Source: Delphinapterus leucas (lineage: Eukaryota > Chordata > Mammalia > Artiodactyla > Monodontidae). From it: a stretch of DNA of 64,000 nt. Position numbers and translations under genes: made by a program. Positions 25,153 to 35,324 of the stretch are shown here, piece after piece (within the stretch, counting starts at the first letter, position 1; every line of letters begins with the position of its first letter). Location: assembly GCF_002288925.2 (NCBI RefSeq), contig NW_022098031.1:10693251-10757250 (forward strand), written 5' to 3'. Under the pieces are notes generated by a model that had not been told where the DNA came from, made no database searches, and was given only the letters and a program-made list of their open reading frames with translations.

Positions 25153-27484
25153 CAAATATTCATTTCTTTCTTTTATAAGTTTTAAGGTTCCTTGGAAACT
25201 GTTTACAAATTTTGATCCACTATTGATGCAAAGAAAAATTCTTCATAAATCGCTACTGAAATAATCAGTTGCTGTTGTAGCCTTAATTTGACTAACATTG
25301 GGAATAAACACACCAGTGTTAGGAAGTATGGAGAAGTGGTATTTCTTTTTGTTAGTGGTGTATTTTAAGAAGTGATTTTAATTTTTTAATGGCAGCACAA
25401 AAGTTCCTGATAGCCTTTCTTCTCTAAAATACAAATTCTATGACTAAAGGGATTGGTCTTAGAATCCAGTGATCAACTAGGTTCAAACAAAGTACAAGAG
25501 ATTATACAGCAAGCCAGTCTTTACTGCAAATAGATAAATTCATCCTATTCCTTGCACCTAATGCTTCCATTGTGTTCATAACATTTCCAAAGGACTAATA
25601 AATGAAAAGACTTAAGTTCTCAAATGGTAATTAGTACCTTTAAGTAGTATTGCAAAATATCTTAACACTGAAAAACATCAGGCTTTCAGCACAAGGGTAA
25701 GCCACAGTACAGACCTCCTGCTTGCTGAAAAATCTATCCAGTGTTAACAATGAATCATTGCATCAGCCAAAATACCTGTTTCTTAACTTTTTCTAAAAGA
25801 AATCCAATTTGAAAAGGGTAACTGTAAAAACTTCAGCCTAATCTCTGACTCTAAGGGTCTCAAAAATTATAGGAGGGGGAAGAAAAATCAAGGCATAAAT
25901 TTAGTCACAACCCTATATGGTCTTACAGAGTTTAAGATCAATCTTCATCAAGATTTTCTATAGACTGAACATGTGACATTATTGCCATAATAGAAAAGAC
26001 AGCTTTTGAATATTCAGTTCATAAATACTAAACTATTCCTGGTGCCAGTCAAATCTAAACACTACAGATCAATATCCACCCCTTCTTTACCAATACATAA
26101 CACAGAAACACATTATTTTAAGCCTTTGGGAAAATGACGACACATGCATACCAGTAAGACCTTGATATTCAATAATAAAACTCCCTACTTACACTTTTGG
26201 AAGAAAAATAAACGACACCTTTGCAAAATCAGTCAAATCCTATTTGTATGAGATCCAGTTTCCCTATTTAATTTCACTGCCTTAATAAATATTGATCAAA
26301 TACCTACAACAGAAGTCAAAGAAAATTGAACATGGACAGTTTCTCATTCAAATCTTAGACTTTATATTTAAAACAACATGTATAATTAGTTACTATGTTA
26401 TCAATCTCTGCATAGGTCTTCTATCAATCTTGAATTATATTGGAAGATACACCTGTAAGATCCTACTGTACATGGATCAAAGTTTTTTATGATGAATTCC
26501 CTATTACACCTCGCTAGACCCTCCTTACATGGTGGCTCCTTACCATGGGGGCTCACTTTCCCTTTACACAGCTAAGAGAAAATACTGAAATTCCACAGTA
26601 AAGGACTGTTTTGAGGATAAAATCGAAATCAATTTGTAAACTTAAAATGGTTCCAAAACCAATGTGGAAATGTTTCTTTTTGAAGGAAGACAAAGTTCTC
26701 TTCAAATACCATCTCTTTAAATGTTTATTACAGTTAATCCCTAAATCTAAGTGCTAAACACTTACTATGTGCACAGGCAAGGTTCTAGTAACTAAGATAC
26801 AGTAGAGAATAAAATGGACCAAGTCCCTACCCTCATGGTGTTTACATTTAACAAACTGGTATTGTCTCTGTGCAAAGAACACATCCTGTCCATGGAGTCT
26901 ATAATTTAGTGGGATAAGAAAAAACATATAATGATAACAGGAGGCAGGAAGTGACGCTTGTCATAGAAAGGAAGAGAGATGACTTTCATAGGGTGGGGGA
27001 GGGTGGGAAGGGGCAGAAAGAGCAATCATTTTCATGAACCCATACCAAAGTTTAAAATTAAGCCAGTTTATTATTGGGTTCTTCAGTTGTATTCCCATAC
27101 TTGGCACATTAAAACCAAACTGGATACACATGTTTCAAAGACTTACTTTCCGGCTTCTTCAGATAAGGGAGCTTCACAATTTATTATGAATGACAAAAAG
27201 AAAATGCAAGTGAAACTACTTTCCCGTAGTGCAGAGATCAAAAGCATGGATGGGCTCAAATAAGACTATCATTCAGGGCTCTGTGTCCTTAAAGTTAATT
27301 CACCATTCTGATATCAACTTCCTCTCTTAAAACCTGGTAATGAAACTACCCAAATGATTCTACACTGTTTGACTAACGTACTCACCTTTTTTGGGGTATG
27401 ATGGGACGACCATTCTCTGTAAAATGTAATTCACTATAAAAATGTCATATATTTTCCTCCAGGTTCTCTATTATGGTACGTTAC
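25153..27484. other. SINE-free non-coding sequence left of the CpG island
   Basis: An L2-like minus-strand fragment lies near 26745-26880 (aacacttactatgtgcacag, then 'agagaataaaatggaccaag'). The rest is AT-rich and unnamed. If the minus-strand gene model is right, this is its first intron. Confidence 0.45.
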
Positions 27485-27625
27485 TGTCCTACAAGTCAGC
27501 AGGACCACTGACTAGTTATCTTATCTTTTCCAGGCCTCAGTTTCCTCCTCTGTAAAATCAGAGGGTGGGACTGGATGATCTAAATAGCCCTTTCCGGCCC
27601 TTAAAAAGTCCCATGACTCCATTAT
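27485..27625 (+). repeat. MIR-like ancient SINE
   Basis: 'ggcctcagtttcctcctctg' followed by 'taaaatcagagggtgggact' and 'gatgatctaaatagcccttt' is a conserved MIR core and tail. Confidence 0.6.
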
Positions 27626-28300
27626 GACTCAAACACAATTCAAGGGTCAGCTTTTAGGAGTGATACCAGCCTTAAGTTAAATGAACGTCTACCCTTTTTA
27701 TGTTACTTCTTGCTAAGCTAAGGTTTTGTTGAACAAGTCCAAATAGCATTCTAATTACAAAAAAGAGGGTTAAAAAATGAATTTACGAGTTGGAAGCTTT
27801 AAGTTTTATAAACATGATAAATTATATTTTAGATATTTATATACTAAATGCTGTGCTACTAGCAAAACAAAAATCCAATCAGGCTGAATTAATTTTAAAA
27901 TATTAAAATCACAATCTTCATTTAGCGTCAACTTTCTACCCCGTTAAAAATGTGATTTCCCGTTACTGTAACACAGAACTGCTTATGTTCACACAAGAGC
28001 TGCAGGGCAAAAATGTTGTTCTGAACTAATAAAAGGGGGTGGAGGATCAGGAGAAGGGGAAGAAAATCGTCTGCTTAAACTCAGCAAGGATGATCTTTTC
28101 TCCAAAAGCCATCAGGTTTTTTTCTTTTTTCCACAAGAAATATTCGGATGGCCCGATTCACTGGGGGTAGTTTTAAATAAGATTCACGGCGCTGACAGTC
28201 AATGTTAGGATTACACACATCGAGATGGCGAAAAAGAGAAGACAAACTTCCTGGATTTTCTCTCCCTCTGTAAGAGAAAGAGATTTCCTCTTGCTGACGA
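27626..28300. other. Non-coding shoulder of the CpG island
   Basis: No repeat recognised. Base composition shifts from AT-rich to mixed towards 28.2 kb. At 28219-28233 a plus-strand string cgagatggcgaaaaa is YY1-like or a possible start codon context (see findings). Confidence 0.4.
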
Positions 28301-28562
28301 AGGGAAAGGCCCCTTTAACAGTTTTTCTCTACGCGGTGGCCGCTGCCAGACTAGGTGGGGCTCCCTCCGCTGCCTTCCTCCTGCCACTTCCCGCAACAAA
28401 TGGAGCAAACCAGCCCCGTTTCAGGCAAACTTTTCCCCTGTCAGGCTCGAGCCCGCAGGACGCCGGGGAGTGGTTTCCCCCGAACGCTCCTCGCCCCAGC
28501 TCGGGACTGGGGGAAGCTGGGTCTCCTCAAAGGATAACTTTCTGGTTTCCGTTCTAACTTCC

Positions 28563-28569
28563 ACTTACA
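28563..28569 (-). other. Candidate splice donor GTAAGT
   Basis: The complement of 28563-28568 is GTAAGT, preceded by CCCGGGT. It fits the donor consensus at +1 to +6. A competing GTAAGA lies 60 bases upstream in the transcript, at 28628-28623. Confidence 0.4.
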
Positions 28570-29150
28570 CCCGGGAGGAAAAGAGGCGGCCGGCGAGGGG
28601 GCTCCGGGGCAGGGGGGACGAGTCTTACGGGGAGCCGGCGGGGGACCGCGGGCAGCGGGAGAGGCTGCGGCGGCCGCGGGCAGGAGGGAGCAGGCGGGTG
28701 GGGGTGGGGGGGGTCCTCGGGCTCTCACTTCCTCCGCCATATTTCAGACATTTGACCCCTTCCGCAAAGCGCGCTGTTCCCCCGCGGCGGCGGCGGCTCA
28801 TGCCCGCCGGCCTGGGAGGCAGCGCACTCGCCGGCCGGGCCCGAGCCCTCGCACCACCTGCCGCGCTCTGAGGCCGCCGTCGCCGCCGCCCCGGCCCCCT
28901 GACCGCCGCGCGCGCGCCCCGCCCGGCCCGCGCCGCACCCCACCCGCTCCCCTCTGCCGGCGCCCGGCCCCCGCCCCGCGCGGCCACCGCCGCCGCTCCC
29001 CTCAGCGGCCACGCACGCACTCTGCGAACCTCTCACGCTGTCACCGGGTCCCTGCAGCCAGCGTCGCTTCGCGCTCCCTCCGGGTCGCTGCTACCGGCGC
29101 CACGGCGGTCCTGCCGCTACCGCCGCCGCCGCCGCTCCGGCTGGCTTACA
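28569..29150 (-). other. Candidate first exon of an unidentified minus-strand gene
   Basis: I do not recognise this gene. On the minus strand an ATG at 28740 has a good context (A at -3, G at +4) and opens a Pro/Ala-rich frame beginning MAEEVRARGPPPPPP. The frame stays open through two possible splice donors: GTAAGA starting at 28628 and a better GTAAGT starting at 28568. A second frame, through an ATG at 28802 (MSRRRRGGTARFAEG), also reaches the first donor without a stop. In DNA this GC-rich, open frames arise by chance, so the exon may be wholly 5' UTR. The transcription start is not defined; 29.04-29.17 kb, just below the CRE, is a reasonable guess. The downstream exons would lie beyond the left edge or were not recognised. 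Confidence 0.4.
28696..28721 (+). promoter_or_regulatory. G-rich tract with quadruplex potential
   Basis: Four or more runs of three to eight Gs occur within 26 bases. It lies within the candidate exon, so the transcript would carry the C-rich strand. Confidence 0.6.
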
Positions 29151-29185
29151 CGCCTGACTCTGGGCGAGGTTTGGCGGTGTCGCCT

Positions 29186-29193
29186 TGACGTCA
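29186..29193. promoter_or_regulatory. Palindromic CRE, TGACGTCA
   Basis: A perfect full-site cAMP response element inside a 10-bp palindrome (ttgacgtcaa), located in the CpG island where a start-proximal site would be expected. CREB/ATF family binding is inferred from the consensus. Confidence 0.75.
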
Positions 29194-29249
29194 AGCGTTC
29201 AGCCTCGCTCTCGCTTCCGCCCGCGGGCGGGTCGCGCGGGTGCGCGGCC

Positions 29250-29297
29250 GGGAAGGGGCGGGGCCTAGGGGAGGGGCGAGGGGAGCCGAGGGGCGGG
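29250..29297 (+). promoter_or_regulatory. GC-box cluster and G-rich array
   Basis: Contains ggggcggggc at 29255-29264 and gggcggg at 29291-29297, Sp/KLF-type sites, with at least seven G-runs in 48 bases and therefore G-quadruplex potential. Confidence 0.75.
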
Positions 29298-29355
29298 ACC
29301 TTCCGCGTCCCCGCAGCGCAAACCGGGGCCGCGCGGCGCTCTTCGTGGCGTTTCA

Positions 29356-30107
29356 ACCGCGGTGTTTTTCTCTCCCTCTTACTGCCTCTTCGGCCTTCCC
29401 TCGGCTTCCCAAATCGTAGCGGGTTACAACGGTGCGAAGAGCTTAAAAACCGTACGAATTCAAAACGTGCCTTTCATGCAAACTGTAATTCAGTCACCAA
29501 CGCCACCAAACATTTGGTGCTCCCGTACTCCTTTGTGCTGGGGAAAGTGGCTGGAGAAGTAACAGCGCTCAATTTCCACACCTAGAGCTCCCGTGAGGGT
29601 GCCTTGAATAGGTCACAGTCTTTTTCATTCTTGAAGTGGTTTCTCGTGAATTGTCAAGCGTCTTCACCCAGGACAACTCTTTGCAAATTATCCTGTCAAA
29701 CTCAGTTAACTAATCCAAGATTCCAAACAACTTTGTACCTAAATCAACTATTTATATGAGTAAAATAAATCGCACATTTAAATGCGTGACTCGAGTACTT
29801 TAAAGGGTTACCCATAGGTGGTCTATGATGTAACTACTGGGCAGCAGAAAGGACTTTCTGTTCCAAATGCCTTGTTTCAAAAAGGGTGGGAACTTAACAG
29901 TGGAATTTACCATTATTAGAGAAAAGACTAAAATACGACTACCCTTTATACAAGATATTAGCTTTTTTATGAAAACTGGGTTTTTGATGGGCAAAAATAT
30001 TCAAAGATGGGCAAATATGCAGGGAAAAGTAGGGGTTGGGGGGTCATTAAAGGCTAATTTTTGCTTAGTTCAGAGTTTAACTGGGCCCTGTGTTATAAGG
30101 CATTCTT
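29356..30107. other. Non-coding flank of the CpG island
   Basis: CG density falls off after about 29.46 kb. Open frames at 29362-29562 and 29867-30343 have no recognisable domain, and the second runs into a SINE. A divergent non-coding transcript could start here but the sequence alone does not show one. Confidence 0.4.
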
Positions 30108-30322
30108 TTTTTTTTTTTTTTTTTTTTTTTTCGGTACGCGGGCCTCTCACTGCTGTGGTCTCTCCCGTTGCGGAGCACAGGCTCCGGACGCGCAGGCTCA
30201 GCGGCCATGGCTCACGGGCCCAGCCGCTCCGCGGCATGTGGGATCTTCCCAGACCGGGGCACGAACCCATGTCTCCTGCATCGGCAGGCGGACTCTCAAC
30301 CACTGTGCCACCAGGGAAGCCG
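30108..30322 (-). mobile_element. CHR SINE, short cetacean form
   Basis: A long T-run leads into 'ggtacgcgggcctctcac' and the copy ends 'accagggaagcc'. An exact 14-bp duplication, tataaggcattctt, lies at 30094-30107 and 30323-30336. The complement B box is ggttcgtgccc. Confidence 0.95.
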
Positions 30323-30336
30323 TATAAGGCATTCTT

Positions 30337-31089
30337 GAAATAAATTTTGATGAACTTTTATAAATTTGGAAGATTAGCAAAAAATATGATTAATTTCACT
30401 CCTTTTAAGAATACTAGTAATTGAAAACGAAAGGAATAGATAAGAATGAACTATAATTATCCTAAGTTTTCTGTATAAGTGCTTTCTAGGTGTTTCACGA
30501 TTTAGGTTAACTGAATATGTTGAATATTTTGGTAATTTCTGTTTCCTTAGAAAAACCGTTTTTTGATGGGAATTTCAAAGGCACGTGTCAGAGCAGTCTG
30601 TAGGAAATATTGTAAATTCTGAATGAATGAATTTCAAATAAATTGACTTTACTAACTTTTCGATTATTGCATGAAACTTTGAGAAGTCTGAAAGCCTGAA
30701 ACTGAGTTCATGGGAGAAAATGTTACCTGGGTATACTGTTTTTTCTTTTCTCTCTCTCTCTTTTTTTAACTCTTTGACCTTTGTGCAATTGATTTTCTTT
30801 TTTCCCCAGAAAGAGTCAGTTTCAGAAGATTGGAGCTAGGATTATTTAGAATTTGAGAGAATATGTAAAATAGTTAAATTAAAAATACATTTGTTTTCTT
30901 CTGTTACATTGGAAATCGTTTCGTTCGTATTAAGCTATTATCTCTATGCAGAGAATGCCAGACTGTACATCTCTTAAGCACCGAACTCACTTATGGGTTT
31001 GAGCTCCTCGTTCCTATCCCCTTGAAAACTTCACCAGGATATTCCACTGGCAACTTGAACAGGTCATGTGTGCAAACTGAACTCATCAC
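30337..31089. other. Non-coding, no feature recognised
   Basis: AT-rich, with a pyrimidine run at 30740-30765. No repeat or exon was named. Confidence 0.4.
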
Positions 31090-31700
31090 CTTTGTCACCA
31101 AACCAGTTTCTTCTCCTTTTGTTAACTGTATCGCCATCTTTTAAATGACCCAGTCTTCAATCCTGATACTCCTTTTTCTGCCTTTCCTGAAACCATCAGT
31201 CAATTGGCACATCTATTGGATAGCAATTCATTTCTACTGAGACCACACTTGTTTGGGTTGGCATTACTTCTCAACTCCTGGACTTCAGGTGCACCTTCCT
31301 ACCTTGCCTGTGGCCTCCTGTCTGTTCCTGCTGTGATCCATTCTACACACTGTTGCCAGATGAATTATCTTAAAGCATACTGACCAAGTCACTCTCTTTG
31401 CCAAAGAGCATTCATTTACTCCCCTGCCCTACTGAAGTTAAAAATCCTTGTATCTTATTTTTCCCTTTCACTTAAAAAATGCCTTACGGTCAGGTAGACT
31501 TCTCATCTTGCCCAGACATAGTGCTTTCCCACTTCTCTGGTGTGCAGAGGTGATTTCCTATGTCTGGAATGCCCCTTCCCACCTCTGCCCGTTATTCAAG
31601 GTCCATTTACTTTCTCCAAGAAAGAGCACCTTTTCTGATATTTCCAATTTAATGTGGGCTCTCCTCTATTGAGTCCCCATAACACTATTGCTCTCTTTTT
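31090..31700 (+). repeat. LINE-2 fragment, sense orientation
   Basis: Blocks such as 'cttcaatcctgatactcctt', 'gtcactctctttgcc' and 'tatgtctggaatgccccttc' occur in L2 order, with the usual 'aaggtccatttactttctcc' region after them. Confidence 0.75.
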
Positions 31701-31729
31701 TTGTCACTTGTTTTCTACCCTCCTACTAG

Positions 31730-32022
31730 AACAAGGGCTTGCAAACTTTTTCTGTAAAGCCAGATAGTAAATATTTAAGGCTTTGTGGGCCAGATGGTCT
31801 TTGGTACAACTACTCAATCCTTTGTTGTGCAAAAACAACCATAGGATACATAAAGAATGAGTGTGGCTGTATTCTAACAAAACTTTATTTATGGACACTA
31901 ATTTGAATTTCATGTAATTTTCATGTTTCACAAATCTTCTTCTTTTAAAAAAAAATCATTAAACATGTGAAAACTATCCTAGCTCATGTCTGTAACAAAA
32001 ACAGGCTGTCATTGTTTGCCCT
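31730..32022 (+). mobile_element. MER5-type hAT-Charlie remnant, longer copy
   Basis: 'gggcttgcaaactttttctg' and 'gctttgtgggccagatggtc' match MER5 ends in the opposite orientation to the copy at 14777. The copy continues past 'aacaaaactttatttatgga' through 'tttgaatttcatgtaatttt' to 'aaaaacaggctgtc', i.e. it keeps an internal part that the other copy lacks. Confidence 0.8.
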
Positions 32023-32294
32023 TTTGTACTCAGGGCCAGCTTCGTGGGCATGTGACAGGGCCCTGTGCTTAGAAAGTCCCCATGATCCTTTTCATGCTCT
32101 GATGGCACCATCTTGAAATTTTTAATGATTTTTGAACAAGAGGTCTGCATTTTCATTTTGCCCTAGGTCCCTCAAATTATGTAGCGGGTCCTACTGGTAC
32201 TAGGAGATAAAGTCCATAAGATAAGGATATATATTTCTCATGTTTGGTATGGTGGTTTTCATATAATAGGCATTGTTGAATTTTCTGTTCCTAA

Positions 32295-32480
32295 GGTACT
32301 GTGGAATAGTGGAGAACACGAGAGTCAGAGTTCAGCTCCACTGCTTATTAGCTGCATAGTCTTGCACAAATTCCTTAATCGTGTCGAGGCATAGTTTTCT
32401 CATCTGCAACGTGGGGATATATAACCTCTGCCTTACAGAAGTGTTGTAAGAGAAAGTAGAGAAAATAGCCATGTCTTAGC
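32295..32480 (+). repeat. MIR element
   Basis: 'tgcttattagctgcatagtc', 'ttgcacaaattccttaatcg' and 'ttctcatctgcaacgtgggg' follow the MIR order. Confidence 0.8.
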
Positions 32481-33884
32481 CCCTGAGACTAGAAGAAGCT
32501 CAAAATTAGTTATTCCCTCTTTAGGGGAAGTGAATTAATAGTGTGCTCACCCATAACTCTTGCTGTATTTAACCTGATATGGTATTTCTGATTTTCCATG
32601 TATTTGCCTCTTTAGAAGTTTTACTTCAAATACCATTTATATCTCATTAGTTTCATTTAAAAAGTCCACATAAGTAAAGGTCTTATTGCAACTGCAAAAT
32701 TAGATTTAAAAAAACCTTCACATTTACAATTTTCCTAATTAATGGTTAATGATTATTTGCATTAACAAGAGTCATGCTGTTTAACTTCCAATTAAGCATG
32801 GTTATCAGTAGCATTGAGAGTCATTAACCCTAAATATTATTATGTTATTTCATTCACAAATGAACAATATTGAAATTTGATCCTTCAAGGCACATTGTTA
32901 CTGGTTTTTCCCTCTGTCATGTAAGTGTGTGTATGTGTGTGTGTGTGTGTGTGTGTGTATAGTATATGATTATATAAATGTAGTTCTATTTCTTTGCAAC
33001 GCCTTGCATAGCTGGGGTTGGAGGTTGAGAAGGATAAGAGGGCTGCTTGTTGATACAAAAGAGGAAAAACAATGACTTAAATCCCAAGTTAGTTTTGTTC
33101 TGTTTCCTTGGTCCAAGATTGTTTCAAACGCTATGCAGTTATTTTAGAAATTCTAGCACTTAATCACGTGAGAGACCAGGTAAGAGCATATTAGATCATT
33201 GCTATTATAGGAGAACAACTCAGGACTCATACTCTCCTAGGGTAGTTTGTGTTTCTCTAAGATTTCTGTTTTGGGGAAACCATGTACTTATATATAAGAA
33301 AAATGAGGCAGTTTGGCATGTTTTCTACTCTGTGTAATAGCTATAATAACTGCTTATTTGTCTCAAGACATATTTCAAATTCTGTCTGTACTCTCTTTCA
33401 GCAGTTGTAGGCTTGACCGCCAAACCTGCCTACACCACATTAACTCTAACAGTTCTGTAATTTTGTCACTGATAATGTCTATGGTGTAAGGAATAGATTA
33501 TACTTAAAATTTCCCCCTTTCTTAAGCTGTAGCTGAGAAAAACCATACAATGAAAATGACATTCCCAGAGCCATCATGTAAATGAATGTTGAAGTAGAAA
33601 ACCACTGGAAGAACCAGCTTCATGAAATTCCCCCGTCATGAATTTTCAAAAGAAATTTAAATTAAGAAAATCTTCAAAAACCGCATATAAATACTTTCAG
33701 AATCTGGGCTGTCTCCAAATCAAACAGCTAATAAAATCATACCAAAGATGCTCAAGAGTTAGGCATCCCCTTAGAACTTATCATTATGATAGTCCTGGCT
33801 TCTACTCCCAGTCACTCCTAAGTCTTGCGTATGAATCACATACCCCAATAATGATGACCAAATTTCAGGAGGTTGGTTTGAATG
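32481..33884. other. Non-coding; (GT)n microsatellite at 32921-32959
   Basis: A 39-base GT-rich microsatellite with one or two interruptions is the only feature named. The 87-codon open frame at 33638-33901 has no recognisable domain. Confidence 0.55.
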
Positions 33885-33995
33885 ATCCATTATACAGATG
33901 AGAAGCCTAAAGCTTAGGAAGGCTAAGTGACCAAGGCTATATATAAATATGTGGGCAGAGTTGAAATTTATATCTTAGTTTGCCTGCCTTCCTTT
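33885..33995 (-). repeat. MIR fragment
   Basis: 'ccattatacagatgagaagc' and 'aggctaagtgaccaaggcta' are the complement of the MIR core. Confidence 0.55.
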
Positions 33996-34019
33996 GGCAC
34001 CATGCTGTGCTATTATTCC

Positions 34020-34285
34020 TCTGTTAATGCTGTTCTTTCAGCCAGAAAATCTTTCCTGTCTCTTTTGTATTTATCTAAATCTTAGTCATTGTTCTACATC
34101 TAGTGGTTTCTTGCTTCTCTGAATCTCCCTAATAATTATTGTTTGTACCACTCATTTGGTACTTATCAGACATTGCCTTACTTAAATTGCTTTTGTCTTC
34201 TCTCTATCCTGAGATCCTTGAGAACCAAAAGCATATCTTACACTTCTTTGTATTTACCATACTGCCCGGCATCACATATTATAAA
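34020..34285 (+). repeat. LINE-2 3' end
   Basis: 'ttctttcagccagaaaatct', 'gagatccttgagaaccaaaa' and 'gcatatcttacacttctttg' match the 3' portion of L2 (the region before the GCCTGGCACA-like tail). Confidence 0.65.
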
Positions 34286-34464
34286 TAAAATGTAGTGTGG
34301 GGAGTCTTGCTAATCTTGGTGTGATTCTCCAAGCTGATCATAGTGGATTTGTGACCTCTGGCCGTTATTTAACCTTTCAGAGTTTCTTATTAGTAATCTT
34401 TAAAAATGTACATAAAAGTATCTAAAGTGTAGGGTTTTAATTTTTTTAAAAATAAGGGACCAGG

Positions 34465-34672
34465 GGCTTCCCTGGTGGCGCAGTGGTTGAGAGTCCGCCT
34501 GCCGATGCAGGGAACACGGGTTCGTGCCCCGGTCCGGGAAGATCCCACATGCCGCAGAGCGGCTGGGCCGGTGAGCCATGGCCACTGAGCCTGCGCGTCC
34601 GGAGCCTGTGCTCCGCAACGGGAGAGGCCACAACAGTGAGAGGCCCGCGTACTGCAAAAAAAAAAAAATAAT
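34465..34672 (+). mobile_element. CHR SINE, short cetacean form, little diverged
   Basis: An intact-looking short copy with A box tggcgcagtgg and B box ggttcgtgccc. An exact 14-bp duplication, aataagggaccagg, lies at 34451-34464 and 34673-34686. It is among the cleanest copies in the window and thus probably among the youngest. Confidence 0.96.
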
Positions 34673-34704
34673 AATAAGGGACCAGGTATAAAAAAGGAAG
34701 TAAT

Positions 34705-34925
34705 ACAGGGTAACAGTTAAGTGGATTGGGTCTGGAGTCAGATTGCAAATTCAAATGGAGGCTCCATTCATCTTAGGGAATTTACTTCTGGTGCCTGTTT
34801 TCTCATTTGTAAAATGAATACAGTAGAACCTACATTATGGTATTATTGTGAGGATTAAAAGAGTTAACAATACAAATAGAATAGTGCCCACCACAAAGTA
34901 AGCACTCTGTAAATGTTAGGTACGT
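34705..34925 (+). repeat. MIR element
   Basis: Nearly full length: 'acagggtaacagttaagtgg', 'ttctcatttgtaaaatgaat', 'attgtgaggattaaaagagt', 'agtaagcactctgtaaatgt'. Confidence 0.85.
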
Positions 34926-35324
34926 CATCATGAAAAGATTCTCTATAAATATTGGTTCCTACTACATCCTCTGGCACAATAAAACTTTTTACAAACATGG
35001 TAAGAGTTCAACAGATGCTTGTTAAACTTTCCTTTTGCTTTGCTTATGACAGTCCTCAGTGAAGGATTGGTTGTGTTCTAAAGTTTCTTTATGTCAGTAG
35101 TTTGTAACTCAAAAATACTTATGCAATGGAAAAAATGCTATAAAGTTTATGGTGTGGATACCTTAAAATATTATCTGATTATTAAGAAAGCTGAAAAAGA
35201 AAACCTGTTTTAATCCATTGACACTAAAAACACAGTTCCAAAAGTACTACTTCAACTGCTACTAATCAGCATTTATAACACTGTTCCCTTAGTTTTCATG
35301 GCACCTTATTCTTGGGGTTTTGTT
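34926..35324. other. Non-coding, no feature recognised
   Basis: AT-rich sequence only. Confidence 0.4.

Larger units (their letters stand above)
28300..29355. promoter_or_regulatory. CpG island promoter
   Basis: About 1 kb of dense CG dinucleotides in otherwise AT-rich DNA, peaking in the cgcgcgcg run near 28904-28916. It holds GC boxes at 29255-29264 and about 29290-29297, a perfect CRE at 29186-29193, and a YY1-like ATGGCG context at 28735-28742 on the minus strand. There are no SINEs within 1.2 kb either side of the core. These are the features of a broadly expressed vertebrate promoter. The direction is inferred to be mainly minus from the splice donors and start context; divergent transcription is possible. 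Confidence 0.9.

Noticed and set aside
28625..29036. Long minus-strand Arg/Ala/Gly-rich open frames of 131 and 103 codons
   Set aside because: GC-rich CpG-island DNA has few stop codons by chance. Composition alone explains the length and no domain is visible; I keep the region only as a candidate first exon.
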